Shown piece by piece: positions 1-8,542 of a stretch of 64,000 bases of DNA (position 1 is the stretch's first letter; each line of letters opens with the position of its first letter). Source of the stretch: Thermoflexaceae bacterium (GTDB lineage: Bacteria; Chloroflexota; Dehalococcoidia; Tepidiformales; Tepidiformaceae); the NCBI GenBank assembly GCA_015075555.1, contig JABTUD010000001.1:620001-684000 (forward strand), read 5' to 3'. The notes beneath the pieces are model-generated. The model was not told the DNA's origin and did not search any database. It saw only the letters and a program-made list of their open reading frames with translations. Both the position numbers and the translations under genes were made by a program.

Positions 1-1333
1 CGGGCTCCAGGGCAGTGCCATAGCGCCGCAGGTGCTCCTTTGTGATGAGGGTTAGGGGAGCGGCTTTGAGGTCGTTGAACCACTGCCGGCCGTTCCCGGC
101 GCCGGGTTCTGGTTCAAGGCGCGGGCCAGCCTCCAGTCTTTCGGCCAGTTCCCGGGCAATGGGCCGGAAGGTGCTCAGCTTTCCCCCGGTGACGCTGTAC
201 TGGCCCCGGGCAAGGCCCTGCCGGGCGTGATCGGTGACGATGTGGCGCCTTGTGAGAGCAACCTCGGGGCCCTCCTTCAACCTCTGGAGGGGACGCAGCC
301 CTGCATAGGCATAGCGCACGTGGCGCCGGCCCAGGCCAAGCCCGGGAAGCAGCGCCTCCGCTTCCGCCAGCAGGTAATCCACTTCCCCGGAAGTGGGCCT
401 GATTGCCCCGGGATCGCCTTCGTAACGGAGGTCGGTAGTGCCAATCAGCAGCAGTCCGTCCTGGGGAACGGCAAAGATGACGCGGCCATCGCTGCGGGCG
501 GTGGAGAAGATCCCCTCCTTTCCCACCGGGGCCTCTGTCTCGACCACAATGTGGGTGCCACGGGTCATATCGAGGAGCGCGGGAGCAGGCGCATCGGCAT
601 GGGCGTTGACCGAATCGACCCATGGGCCGGCGGCATTGATAACGGCCCGGGCCGGGATCGCGAAGCGCTCGGGGCCGTGCTCTACCTCGACGGCTTCGAC
701 GCGCCACTCATGCGCCATGATGCGGCGCACCGGGGTGTGGTTCGCGATGATGGCGCCGTGCCCCCGGGCCGCCAACGCAAGCTCCAGGGCGAGACGTTCG
801 GGGGCAAGGCAGCGCGCATCGAAGAACGTGAAGCCGCCGCGCGCCTCCGGCGAAAGCCATGGCGCCAGTTCGAGCGCGGCAGTGCGCGAGATTTTCCGGT
901 GCCCGGGAACGGCGTGGTCGCGGGCGAGCAGGTCGTAGAGGGCGAGGCCGGTGCGGAGCTGCCACGCCGGCCGCCGGGTCCAGGGCAGGCGGGGAAAGAC
1001 GAAGCGCTGGGGACGCACGAGATGCCGCATCGCCCGGAGCAGCCAGGCGCGTTCACGAAGGGACTCAAACACGAGCCTGACATCGCCGTGTTCCAGGTAG
1101 CGCAGGCCGCCATGGATCAGCTTGGTAGAACGCCAGGTGGTGCCGAACCCGAAGTCGTCCTTTTCAAAGAGCGCAACGCGGAGGCCGCGGGCCGCAAGGT
1201 CTTCGGCGATGCCGCAGCCGTTGATTCCACCGCCGATGATGGCCGCATCGAGGGGTGGTCCGGAGGAGATGGCCATGAGGCGGCGCCGGGCGGCGGGGTC
1301 CACGGGCGGCGCCGCGCCGTTGGGGGCGCTCAC
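1..1333 (-). CDS. glpD: Glycerol-3-phosphate dehydrogenase, FAD-dependent (partial, runs off left edge)
   Basis: Oxidises sn-glycerol 3-phosphate to dihydroxyacetone phosphate at the membrane, passing electrons to quinone. 444 codons are visible and the C-terminus is missing. From the GTG at 1333, an FAD dinucleotide-binding motif ([20 protein letters not shown]) is followed by the family signature [13 protein letters not shown]. The last visible stretch, [13 protein letters not shown], matches the C-terminal GlpD region. The start overlaps the glpK stop as GTGA, so translation is probably coupled. An ATG at 1276 is an alternative start, but it would lie close to the FAD motif. With glpK it converts glycerol to a glycolytic intermediate. 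Confidence 0.93.
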   Translation of the reverse strand, partial: MSAPNGAAPPVDPAARRRLMAISSGPPLDAAIIGGGINGCGIAEDLAARGLRVALFEKDDFGFGTTWRSTKLIHGGLRYLEHGDVRLVFESLRERAWLLRAMRHLVRPQRFVFPRLPWTRRPAWQLRTGLALYDLLARDHAVPGHRKISRTAALELAPWLSPEARGGFTFFDARCLAPERLALELALAARGHGAIIANHTPVRRIMAHEWRVEAVEVEHGPERFAIPARAVINAAGPWVDSVNAHADAPAPALLDMTRGTHIVVETEAPVGKEGIFSTARSDGRVIFAVPQDGLLLIGTTDLRYEGDPGAIRPTSGEVDYLLAEAEALLPGLGLGRRHVRYAYAGLRPLQRLKEGPEVALTRRHIVTDHARQGLARGQYSVTGGKLSTFRPIARELAERLEAGPRLEPEPGAGNGRQWFNDLKAAPLTLITKEHLRRYGTALEP

Positions 1334-2832
1334 TCCTCCCGTGCCCAGCCAAGCGTTCGTTCAACCGCGCGCCGCCAATCACTCATGCGACCAGCGCGCT
1401 CAGGTTCGCCAATCTGCGGTTCGAACACCCGGTCCACGCGCCACAGGGCCGAGACCTCAGCAGGGTCTGACCAGAGGCCGGCCTGGATCCCGGCGAGGTA
1501 GGCGGCGCCCAGTGCAGTCGTTTCCGTTTGCACGGGACGCACCACCGGGATGCCGGCGAGGTCGGCCTGCATCTGCATCAACAGGTCGTTGGCAGCCGCG
1601 CCACCATCGACGCGGAGCTCGGTAACCGGAGCTGGCATGCTGGCGTTCATCGCTTCTATCAGCTCTGCGCTGGAGAGGGCGATCGCTTCCAGGGCAGCTC
1701 TCGCAATATGGGGCCTGCCGGCCCCACGGGTGAGCCCAAAGATGGCGCCGCGCGCGCGGGGGTCCCAGTGCGGTGCGCCCAGCCCGGTGAAGGCGGGGAC
1801 GATGGTTACCCCGGCGCTGTCGGGCACCGATGCGGCCAGTGCTTCGACGTCCCCGGCGCGCTCGATGATTCCCAGCTCGTCGCGCAACCACTGGATGAGC
1901 GCCCCGGCAACGAAGACCGAGCCTTCAAGCACGTATTCGGGACCGCTGAGCCCGGCGTTGGCGCCAATCGAAAGGAGGAGCCGGTGGGCCGGTGGCGCTG
2001 GCGTCTTCCCGGCGTTGGCAAGCAGGAAGCACCCGGTGCCGTAGGTGTTCTTGGCCTGGCCGGGAGCAATGCACGCCTGCCCGAAGAGGGCGGCCTGCTG
2101 ATCGCCGGCCACTCCCGCGATGGGCACGCGAGCGCCAAGAACGGCTTCGTCAGTCTCGCCGAACGGGGACCGCGATGGCTGTGCCTTTGGCAGCATCGCC
2201 CGCGGGATGCCGAACAGGTCGCAGAGCCGGTCGTCCCAGCGGCCTTTGGCGATGTTGAAGAGGAGTGTCCGGCTCGCGTTGGTGTAGTCGGTGAGGTGAC
2301 GCTGCCCGCCCGTGAGCTTCCAGATGAGCCACGAATCGACGGTGCCCGCAGCGATCTCGCCTCTTTCCGCCCGCTCGCGCAGGCCCGGTATCTCGCGCAG
2401 GAGCCAGGCGAGCTTCGTAGCCGTGAAGTACGGGTCGAGCGTGAGTCCGGTGGCTTCGCCAATGGCGGCTTCATGTCCTGCGGCCCTCAACTCGTCGCAG
2501 GTTTCCGCTGTGCGCCTGTCCTGCCAGACAATGGCACGAGCCACGGGCTCACCGGTCTCGCGATCCCAGGCGATGGCGGTTTCGCGCTGGTTGGTGATGC
2601 CCACGGCGGCAATGTCTTCCGGGGCGATACCGGCAGCGCGGAGGGCGCCGGCGATCGCTATCTCGACTGACGCCCAGATCTCCTGCGGGTCGTGTTCAAC
2701 CCAGCCGGGCCGGGGAAAGTGCTGGGTGAAGGGCGCCTGCCCGTGGCCGCAGACGGTCCCGCGGGCGTCGACTACAAGCGCTCGCGAGCTTGTGGTTCCC
2801 TGGTCGATGGAGAGGACGAAGGTCGCGCTCAT
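1330..2832 (-). CDS. glpK: Glycerol kinase
   Basis: Phosphorylates glycerol with ATP to glycerol 3-phosphate in the cytoplasm. At 500 residues it has normal length. It carries the N-terminal FGGY motif [11 protein letters not shown], the [12 protein letters not shown] segment, and the C-terminal FGGY signature around [19 protein letters not shown]. Two in-frame ATGs exist, at 2838 and 2832. I prefer 2832 because a -10 box (TATACT, 2840-2845) lies 7 bases upstream with no Shine-Dalgarno, as expected for a leaderless message; the 2838 ATG would sit only one base from that box. The next gene, glpD, overlaps by 4 bases. Confidence 0.96.
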   Translation of the reverse strand: MSATFVLSIDQGTTSSRALVVDARGTVCGHGQAPFTQHFPRPGWVEHDPQEIWASVEIAIAGALRAAGIAPEDIAAVGITNQRETAIAWDRETGEPVARAIVWQDRRTAETCDELRAAGHEAAIGEATGLTLDPYFTATKLAWLLREIPGLRERAERGEIAAGTVDSWLIWKLTGGQRHLTDYTNASRTLLFNIAKGRWDDRLCDLFGIPRAMLPKAQPSRSPFGETDEAVLGARVPIAGVAGDQQAALFGQACIAPGQAKNTYGTGCFLLANAGKTPAPPAHRLLLSIGANAGLSGPEYVLEGSVFVAGALIQWLRDELGIIERAGDVEALAASVPDSAGVTIVPAFTGLGAPHWDPRARGAIFGLTRGAGRPHIARAALEAIALSSAELIEAMNASMPAPVTELRVDGGAAANDLLMQMQADLAGIPVVRPVQTETTALGAAYLAGIQAGLWSDPAEVSALWRVDRVFEPQIGEPERAGRMSDWRRAVERTLGWAREE

Positions 2833-2839
2833 TGCCATG

Positions 2840-2867
2840 AGTATATTGCGGCGCCGCGTTTTTTGAA
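2840..2867 (-). promoter_or_regulatory. Promoter of glpK-glpD (leaderless)
   Basis: Minus-strand -35 box TTCAAA (2862-2867), 16-base spacer, -10 box TATACT (2840-2845). The expected transcription start coincides with the ATG at 2832, so no 5' leader is predicted. Read by eye from consensus; not tested. Confidence 0.6.
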
Positions 2868-2907
2868 CGCTTGTGCGGAGGTCTGCAAGCCGGAAGCTCC
2901 GGGGCCG

Positions 2908-3879
2908 TTAGCCGGACAGGGTCTGCGCCAGCTGCAGCAGGCCGTATTCGGGTTCGGGGTGCGCCCCCGCAACTACGTCGCTTAACGGGACCTCGACGGC
3001 GCGACCGCCCTGCATGCCTATCATGAAGCCGGACCGCCCGGCGGCCAGGCCCTCGACGGCGAGCGCCCCGGAAACCGAAGCAACAATGCGATCGCGCGCT
3101 GTTGGCCTGCCGCCGCGCTGAATGTGCCCGAGGACGATGACGCGGAAAGGATGGTCTATCTGCCTGCCCACAAGCTCAGCAACAGCAAAGGCGCCCCCGG
3201 CGCGGTCGCCCTCTGCCACGACCACGATGTGGCTGCGCTTGCCCCGCTCAATAGAGGTGTGCAGGCGGTCGAGAAGGTGGGCGATGTCCTCGTGGGCTTC
3301 CGGCACCAGCACGCCGGCCGCACCGCCCGCGAGGGCCGTGTGGAGGGCGATCGCGCCGCTCGTCCGGCCCATCACCTCAACGAAGAACATGGTGCCGGTC
3401 GATTCGCTCGTGTCGCGCACGTGGTCGATGGCGAGCACTGCTGTGTTCACCGCCGTGTGGAAGCCGATCGCCTCGTCTGTCCCGTAGACATCGTTGTCGA
3501 TGGTTCCCGGGATGCCCGCGACGGGGAGTCCGTGCTCCTGCTCGAGCGCGCGGGCGCCCCGGAAGCTGCCGTCGCCACCAATCACGATCAGGCCGCCGAT
3601 CCCGGCTGCCCGCATCTGGTGGACCGCCGCGGCACGCACGCCGGCATCGAGGAACTCGGGGCAGCGGGAGGTGCCTATGAAGGTCCCCCCGCGCTGGATG
3701 ATGTTGCCAACGGCGCGATCGTCCAGCTCCAGGTACTCACCCGCCACAAACCCGGCGAAGCCATCGATGTAGCCCACCATCCCGATCTCTCGCGCCGAAG
3801 CGGTGCGCACTGCCGCCCGGATGGCGGCATTCATGCCAGGGGCATCGCCCCCGCTGGTCAGGATTCCGAGTCTCTTCAC
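2908..3879 (-). CDS. pfkA: ATP-dependent 6-phosphofructokinase
   Basis: Phosphorylates fructose 6-phosphate in glycolysis. 323 residues, the usual bacterial length. Motifs in order: GGDAPGMNA (nucleotide site), GGDGS near residue 100, PGTIDND with the catalytic Asp, EVMGR, and GHIQRGG. Glycine in GGDGS and glycine (not lysine) in PGTIDND are the combination of ATP-using enzymes rather than PPi-using ones. The start is GTG at 3879 with AAGGAG seven bases upstream. It is not coupled to glpK, which has its own promoter 70 bases downstream. Confidence 0.95.
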   Translation of the reverse strand: MKRLGILTSGGDAPGMNAAIRAAVRTASAREIGMVGYIDGFAGFVAGEYLELDDRAVGNIIQRGGTFIGTSRCPEFLDAGVRAAAVHQMRAAGIGGLIVIGGDGSFRGARALEQEHGLPVAGIPGTIDNDVYGTDEAIGFHTAVNTAVLAIDHVRDTSESTGTMFFVEVMGRTSGAIALHTALAGGAAGVLVPEAHEDIAHLLDRLHTSIERGKRSHIVVVAEGDRAGGAFAVAELVGRQIDHPFRVIVLGHIQRGGRPTARDRIVASVSGALAVEGLAAGRSGFMIGMQGGRAVEVPLSDVVAGAHPEPEYGLLQLAQTLSG

Positions 3880-3956
3880 CAGGCTGCTCCTTCCCCGGGC
3901 GCTACCAGCACGCCGTCTCCTGGCCGGGATTGCTGGCTCCTACCGGGCCCTCTGCG

Positions 3957-3962
3957 TAGCAT
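3957..3962 (+). promoter_or_regulatory. -10 box for leaderless DUF3048 gene
   Basis: TAGCAT ends 6 bases before the ATG at 3969. No Shine-Dalgarno is present and no convincing -35 is seen. Matches the TANNNT-to-start spacing seen at other genes here. Confidence 0.45.
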
Positions 3963-3968
3963 CGGCGT

Positions 3969-5417
3969 ATGGCCTTCTGGCGGAAGGTTAGCGGTCAGAA
4001 GCGCATCGCGCTCGGCCTCGCGGCCGTTCTTGCTGTGGCAGGTGGTGGTACCTTCCTTGCGATAGCCCTCGCGCGCGGTGGTTCTGCCTCGGCCCCGCCG
4101 GCCACAGAACCAACCTCGCCGGCAGTCCCGGCGACCGTTCCATCGACGGCCACGTCTACAGCGACACCGTCAGCTACCGCCGTCCGGCAGCCGGCGCTCC
4201 TCGATGGCGTGCTCATGGACGAGACGGAATGGCAGGCGCGCAAAGACCTGCCCCCAATCGCAGTGATGGTCGACAACAGCCCTTCGGCCATGCCACACAG
4301 CGGTCTCGACCGCGCCGACCTGGTGTTCGAAGCCTTCGTGGAGGGGGCCATCACCCGGTTCATGGCCGTCTACTGGAGGCAGGAAGCAGGCCAAATCGAG
4401 CCCGTGAGGTCGGCACGGACGCCGTTTGTGGTCTGGGTGAGCGAGCTGGATGCTCTCTACGCCTATGCCGGGGGAGCGAACACGAACAACGAAGCGAACG
4501 CAGTGGGCCAGATCGCGGAATGGGGACTCAAGGGGCTATCCGCCTTCGGCTCGGGGGCGGAGGCGGCCTACCATCGCGACACCTCGCGCTATGCGCCCTA
4601 CAATCTCGTCCTCGATACAAATAAGATGCGCGAGCTGGCGCCGGGCCTGGGCTTTGCCGGGCCGGGAAAGATCGAGCCATGGCTCTTCAAGGATGACGGT
4701 GAAGGGACTTTGACGGCCCGCGATGCGGCGGGCATCGAGGTGAACTTCCGCGAGTACCGCGTGCCCTGGCAACTAGTGCAGTGGCACTGGGACGGGCCAA
4801 CGAACTCCTACCTTCGCTTCCAATCGGGTGGGCCACACGTTGATGCGCAGTCGAAGCAGCAGCTGCGATTCAAGAACGTGGTAGTCATGCGGGTGACGTG
4901 GGAGGTGGTCGATGAGAGCGGGCACGTGCTTCTCGGCCAGCTCGGAGAAGGGCCGGCCACGGTCTTCCTCGATGGCAAGGTAATCGAAGGGAAGTGGAAG
5001 AAGGACAGCCGCACCTCCAGGACTCGCTTCTACGACGCAGGAGGCAGAGAAATCGCGTTCAACCGTGGCCCCATCTTCATTGAGGTGGTTGGGCCAGAGA
5101 GCCTGGTGACGGTCGCCTCGGAGGTGTCGGGGCTGCTGCCCATCCCACCCTACGAGCCCCCTCCCCAGTACGTCCCCGAGCCTCCAACCGACCCGGAAGA
5201 GACGGGAACTGCCGTTCCTTCGCCGACACCGGGCGCGACACCATCCGCCACACCTGGCGCGTCGCCCTCGCCCTCGGCACCCGCATCGCCGTCGCCGGGA
5301 GGCACCGTTGTGGCCAGCCCTTCCCCCGGCGGGACCACCACGGCGAGCCCGCCAGCGGGCAGCCCTTCGCCACCACCGGCGACGGCCTCGCCCGGTTCGT
5401 CCCCAACGGCGGACTGA
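3969..5417 (+). CDS. DUF3048 domain protein with N-terminal anchor and Pro/Ser/Thr tail
   Basis: 482 residues. An uncleaved signal anchor or signal peptide (about residues 10-35, hydrophobic after RKVSGQKR) places it outside the membrane. The core (about 95-390) is DUF3048, seen in PPIAVMVDNSPSAMPHSGLD and the RSARTPFV segment. The family includes Bacillus YerB; its biochemical role is not established. The last 90 residues are almost only P, S, T, A and G with SPSPGGT-like repeats, a composition typical of wall-spanning or glycosylated linkers. There is no LPXTG. It is divergent from pfkA and probably monocistronic. Confidence 0.85.
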   Translation: MAFWRKVSGQKRIALGLAAVLAVAGGGTFLAIALARGGSASAPPATEPTSPAVPATVPSTATSTATPSATAVRQPALLDGVLMDETEWQARKDLPPIAVMVDNSPSAMPHSGLDRADLVFEAFVEGAITRFMAVYWRQEAGQIEPVRSARTPFVVWVSELDALYAYAGGANTNNEANAVGQIAEWGLKGLSAFGSGAEAAYHRDTSRYAPYNLVLDTNKMRELAPGLGFAGPGKIEPWLFKDDGEGTLTARDAAGIEVNFREYRVPWQLVQWHWDGPTNSYLRFQSGGPHVDAQSKQQLRFKNVVVMRVTWEVVDESGHVLLGQLGEGPATVFLDGKVIEGKWKKDSRTSRTRFYDAGGREIAFNRGPIFIEVVGPESLVTVASEVSGLLPIPPYEPPPQYVPEPPTDPEETGTAVPSPTPGATPSATPGASPSPSAPASPSPGGTVVASPSPGGTTTASPPAGSPSPPPATASPGSSPTAD

Positions 5418-5430
5418 TAGGCTCTTTGAC

Positions 5431-5940
5431 TCAGGTGGTCTGGTGGTGCCCGTTATGGCGAGGGCAGACGTGGCTCTGCGGGTCAACGGGGCCGCCGCAA
5501 AGAGGGCAGGGTGGCCGCCCCGCGGCGAGCACCGCGGATATCTGCTCGCGCAGCTCCTGGCCAGCCCGGAAGCCGATCTCCATCGATACGGAGGGATCTC
5601 CCGCTTCCTCAGCGCCGGCGGCCACGATCACCATCCGGCCACGACGCTGGTCGACGCCCATCGAGAGCTGAGCGACGCGGAATTCGAGGTCCGCACTTGC
5701 CGGGAAGTCCGGGACTGCCTGAACGTCATCCGGGGGGATTGCCGGTGGCTGATGATGCTCGGCATCGAGCACCGTCTCGATGGCATCGCCAAGGGCCGCC
5801 AGCTGCTCCTTCTCCAGCCACATCAGGGCAAAAGCCCCCTCCTGGCTGAGCGCCATGAGCCGGAACCGGCGCCGGCCAGGCTCTCCAATTGCCCCGGCGG
5901 CAATGCGGCGGAGCGCGCCAAGATCACGGGGTTCTGCCAT
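5431..5940 (-). CDS. DUF3090 family protein
   Basis: 169 residues. The whole chain fits DUF3090, known mainly from Actinobacteria: the GEPGRRRF segment near residue 17, WLEKEQLAALGDAIE in the middle, and a C-terminal AAGRPPCPLCGGPVDP with two CxxC-like pairs that may bind zinc. Function is unknown; in actinobacteria the family often neighbours a histidine phosphatase, which is absent here. A TACCAT box lies 9 bases before the ATG, so this may also be leaderless. It is convergent with DUF3048 and 13 bases from it. Confidence 0.85.
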   Translation of the reverse strand: MAEPRDLGALRRIAAGAIGEPGRRRFRLMALSQEGAFALMWLEKEQLAALGDAIETVLDAEHHQPPAIPPDDVQAVPDFPASADLEFRVAQLSMGVDQRRGRMVIVAAGAEEAGDPSVSMEIGFRAGQELREQISAVLAAGRPPCPLCGGPVDPQSHVCPRHNGHHQTT

Positions 5941-6017
5941 TCACCACCGATGGTAAGCCACCGCCGCACGGGAGTCGCCCCCAATTTCCCCTATCGCATA
6001 ATTCTGGAGCAGCGAAC

Positions 6018-6023
6018 TATAAT
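6018..6023 (+). promoter_or_regulatory. -10 box upstream of WYL regulator
   Basis: A perfect TATAAT at 6018-6023. No good -35 at 17 bases. Transcripts would start near 6030, leaving a 45-85 base leader that contains the inverted repeat at 6048-6066. Confidence 0.55.
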
Positions 6024-6047
6024 GCTGCCGGCCGGGGGGTTTACCAA

Positions 6048-6066
6048 CGCGACAGGAGTTGTCGCG
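6048..6066. promoter_or_regulatory. Inverted repeat, possible operator
   Basis: CGCGACA and TGTCGCG are perfect 7-base arms separated by GGAGT. It lies about 20 bases after the probable start point of the WYL regulator transcript, the place expected for autorepression. The loop also holds the only Shine-Dalgarno-like GGAG nearby, so a hairpin could hide it. Confidence 0.4.
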
Positions 6067-6076
6067 ATGACCTGCC

Positions 6077-7123
6077 ATGGTGGTCGCCAAACTGAGTCTG
6101 GGGGTAATGCGACTCATGACGGAACAAGTCCGGCGGGCAACAAGGCTCCTGGAGATAGAACGGCTGCTCCGGAAGAGGGTGCGGGGCTGGTCGGCGCGGG
6201 AGCTGGCGGACGAGCTGGGATATAGCCAGAGGACGATTCAGCGCGACATCGCTGCGCTCGAAAGCGAGCTCAATGTCCCCCTCATGCTGGAAGGGCGCCG
6301 TTACCGGCTCATGCCGGATACGGGGCCCCTGGCCCCGGTGCGCTTCACGTTACAGGAAGCAAGGGCGCTCTACCTGGCAACGCGGCTCTTCCTCAGGCAT
6401 GCGGACGAGCGCGACCCCGACGGAGTCTCCGCCCTGGACAAGCTTGCAAACGCACTCCCCGAGCCGATCGCGCGGCAGGTAGGAGTGACCGTGAGGCAGC
6501 TTCGCCAACGGCCCGCCCAGAAGAAGGGACACGAGATCCTCTGCCGGATTACGGAGGCATGGGCGCGGTCTCAGACCGTCGCCATCCGTTACCGGTCGGC
6601 CCAGGATCCGAGCGGGCGCCACACCGACCTCGATCCGTACGTCCTGGAGCCGAGCGCCACCGGTGCGGCGACGTACGTAATCGGCTTCAGCCACGCCCAC
6701 GATACTGTCCGAACCTTCAAGATCGAGCGAATCACGCACGCCGAGGTGACGGGGGTACCCTTTGTCCCGCCAGACACGAGCGTGATCGCAGAACGGCTCG
6801 CGCACAGCTGGGGCGTGGTCTTCGGCGACGACAAGTTCGATGTTGTTGTGGAGTTCAGCGCGAGCGCGGCGCCAAGGGTATGCGAAACAAACTGGCACCC
6901 ATCGCAGCGGCTCACGCCCCTCCCGGGCGGAGCCATCCGCATGGAGCTTCAGCTCCCGAGCCTCCTGGAGTTTGTTCCCTGGATTCGAAGCTGGGGTCCC
7001 GACGCCGTCGCCATCTCGCCCCCCGAGCTGGTGAGCGAGGTTGCCTGCAGCCTCAACGCCGCTGCCCGCGCCTACGACAACCGTTCTTGCTTCGCCGGGC
7101 GACGTGCTGAAGGCGGGGATTAG
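6077..7123 (+). CDS. HTH and WYL domain transcriptional regulator
   Basis: About 335-348 residues. An N-terminal DeoR-like helix-turn-helix (ELADELGYSQRTIQRDIAAL) binds DNA. The C-terminal part has the WYL fold: VAIRYRSAQDPSGRHTDLDPYVLE and TFKIERIT match the WYL and WCX regions that sense ligands or nucleic acids in this family. In-frame ATGs at 6077, 6107 and 6116 are all possible; MTEQVRRATRLLEIERLL from 6116 looks most like family N-termini and has a GGGGG run upstream. Target genes are not evident; the peptidase genes downstream are the nearest candidates. Confidence 0.85.
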   Translation: MVVAKLSLGVMRLMTEQVRRATRLLEIERLLRKRVRGWSARELADELGYSQRTIQRDIAALESELNVPLMLEGRRYRLMPDTGPLAPVRFTLQEARALYLATRLFLRHADERDPDGVSALDKLANALPEPIARQVGVTVRQLRQRPAQKKGHEILCRITEAWARSQTVAIRYRSAQDPSGRHTDLDPYVLEPSATGAATYVIGFSHAHDTVRTFKIERITHAEVTGVPFVPPDTSVIAERLAHSWGVVFGDDKFDVVVEFSASAAPRVCETNWHPSQRLTPLPGGAIRMELQLPSLLEFVPWIRSWGPDAVAISPPELVSEVACSLNAAARAYDNRSCFAGRRAEGGD

Positions 7124-7159
7124 GTAGACTGTCTCCCTGCAATGCGGGGAGACAGCGAG

Positions 7160-8542
7160 ATGCCAGGCCGGTTTGCCGCCCGGCGCCGGGAAGCCGCCCA
7201 CAGGTGGGAGGTCCAGCGCGGGGTAGTCCTTGTGCCCTCGGGGCTGCCGGTGCCGATCGCGGGCACCGACCAGGCGCATGACTTCCATGCTCACCCCGAG
7301 CACCACTACCTGTCCGGGATGGCAAGTCCCGGCGCTGTTCTGGCCTACGACCCCCGCGAAGGGTGGACGCTCTTCGCCCACGTCGCCACGGAGGAAGAGC
7401 GTGTCTGGTCGGGTGACTCCCGGCCGCTGGAACAACAGGCCGCGGAGACCGGCATCGAGCGCGTCCTGCCCACCGGGCGGCTAAGCGCATGGCTCGAGGC
7501 GCGCCGGGGCGAGCCCGTCGCCGTTATCGGCAATCATGACCTGCTGCAGCGCCCGGAAGGGTACGGAATCGAACGATGGGCAGCGCTTGAACCTGACGCA
7601 GACGAAGCGCTGGCGGAGCGCCTCTCGGCCGCGGTATCGGAGATGCGGCGCACGAAGGACCGGGGCGAACTGGCGCTGATGCGCCGGGCAGCGGCAGCGA
7701 GCCGGGCCGGACACATGGCAGGCCTCCGCCTGGCCCGGGCAGGCATGACAGAGCGCGCCCTCCAGGTTGAGATAGAAGCCGGGTTCTTTCGCGCGGGCAG
7801 CGCCCGGACGGCCTACGGCTCTATTGTTGGGAGCGGTCCGAACGGCGCGGTCCTCCACTTCGCGCCCACGTCGCGCGAGCTTATCGGGGGAGAGCTGGTG
7901 CTGGTCGATGCGGGGGCCGAGGTCGATGGTTACGCCAGTGACGTGACGCGCACCTATCCTGTTGACGCACGTTTCGCCGGGCTGCACAGGGACCTCTACC
8001 AGCTCGTCCTGGAAGTGCAGGAAAGCGCCATCGCCGGCGTGAGTCCCGGCGTGGAGTACCGTGACCTGCACATGAAGGCCAGCCATCAGCTTGCGGACGG
8101 CCTGGTACAGCTTGGAATCATGCGAGGCAACCCTGCGGACCTGGTGGAGCGCGATGCCCACGCGCTCTTCTTCCCCCACGGCCTTGGGCACATGTTGGGG
8201 CTCGCCACGCATGACGCCGGCGGTTGCCTGGCGGGGCGCACTCCGAGCGACCGCTTCGGCCTCAAGTACCTTCGCGCCGACCTCCCCCTCGCTCCGGGCT
8301 ACGTGGTCACAATCGAGCCGGGCATCTACTTCATCCCTGCTCTGCTGACCAGCCCCGAACGGCGCTCAATCTATGCGGATGCCGTCACCTGGGAACGGGT
8401 CGACGCCCTCCTGGCGCTGGGCGGGATCCGGATCGAAGACGACGTGCATGTGACCGAAACGGGCGCTGAGGTGCTCACCTCGGAGATCCCGAAATCACTT
8501 GACGCCATTGAAGCCCTTCGCGCGGAGGGCCTCGGCCGGTGA
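7160..8542 (+). CDS. Xaa-Pro aminopeptidase (M24B)
   Basis: Removes N-terminal residues preceding proline, using two metal ions. 460 residues with an N-terminal AMP_N domain (HAHPEHHYLSGM) and a C-terminal pita-bread domain. Metal ligands are visible in VDAGAEVDGYASDVTRTYPV (two Asp), HGLGHMLGLATHD (His) and TIEPGIYF (Glu), plus a final Glu in IRIEDDVHVT. The start at 7160 has GGGGAG eight bases upstream. An in-frame ATG at 7142 lies 11 bases after a TAGACT box and could be a near-leaderless alternative. The stop overlaps the next peptidase gene as GTGA, so both probably work in peptide turnover. Confidence 0.92.
   Translation: MPGRFAARRREAAHRWEVQRGVVLVPSGLPVPIAGTDQAHDFHAHPEHHYLSGMASPGAVLAYDPREGWTLFAHVATEEERVWSGDSRPLEQQAAETGIERVLPTGRLSAWLEARRGEPVAVIGNHDLLQRPEGYGIERWAALEPDADEALAERLSAAVSEMRRTKDRGELALMRRAAAASRAGHMAGLRLARAGMTERALQVEIEAGFFRAGSARTAYGSIVGSGPNGAVLHFAPTSRELIGGELVLVDAGAEVDGYASDVTRTYPVDARFAGLHRDLYQLVLEVQESAIAGVSPGVEYRDLHMKASHQLADGLVQLGIMRGNPADLVERDAHALFFPHGLGHMLGLATHDAGGCLAGRTPSDRFGLKYLRADLPLAPGYVVTIEPGIYFIPALLTSPERRSIYADAVTWERVDALLALGGIRIEDDVHVTETGAEVLTSEIPKSLDAIEALRAEGLGR

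Noticed and set aside
5140-5417. CRISPR-like or tandem DNA repeat
   Set aside because: The repeats are imprecise codons for a Pro/Ser/Thr/Gly protein tail inside the DUF3048 frame.
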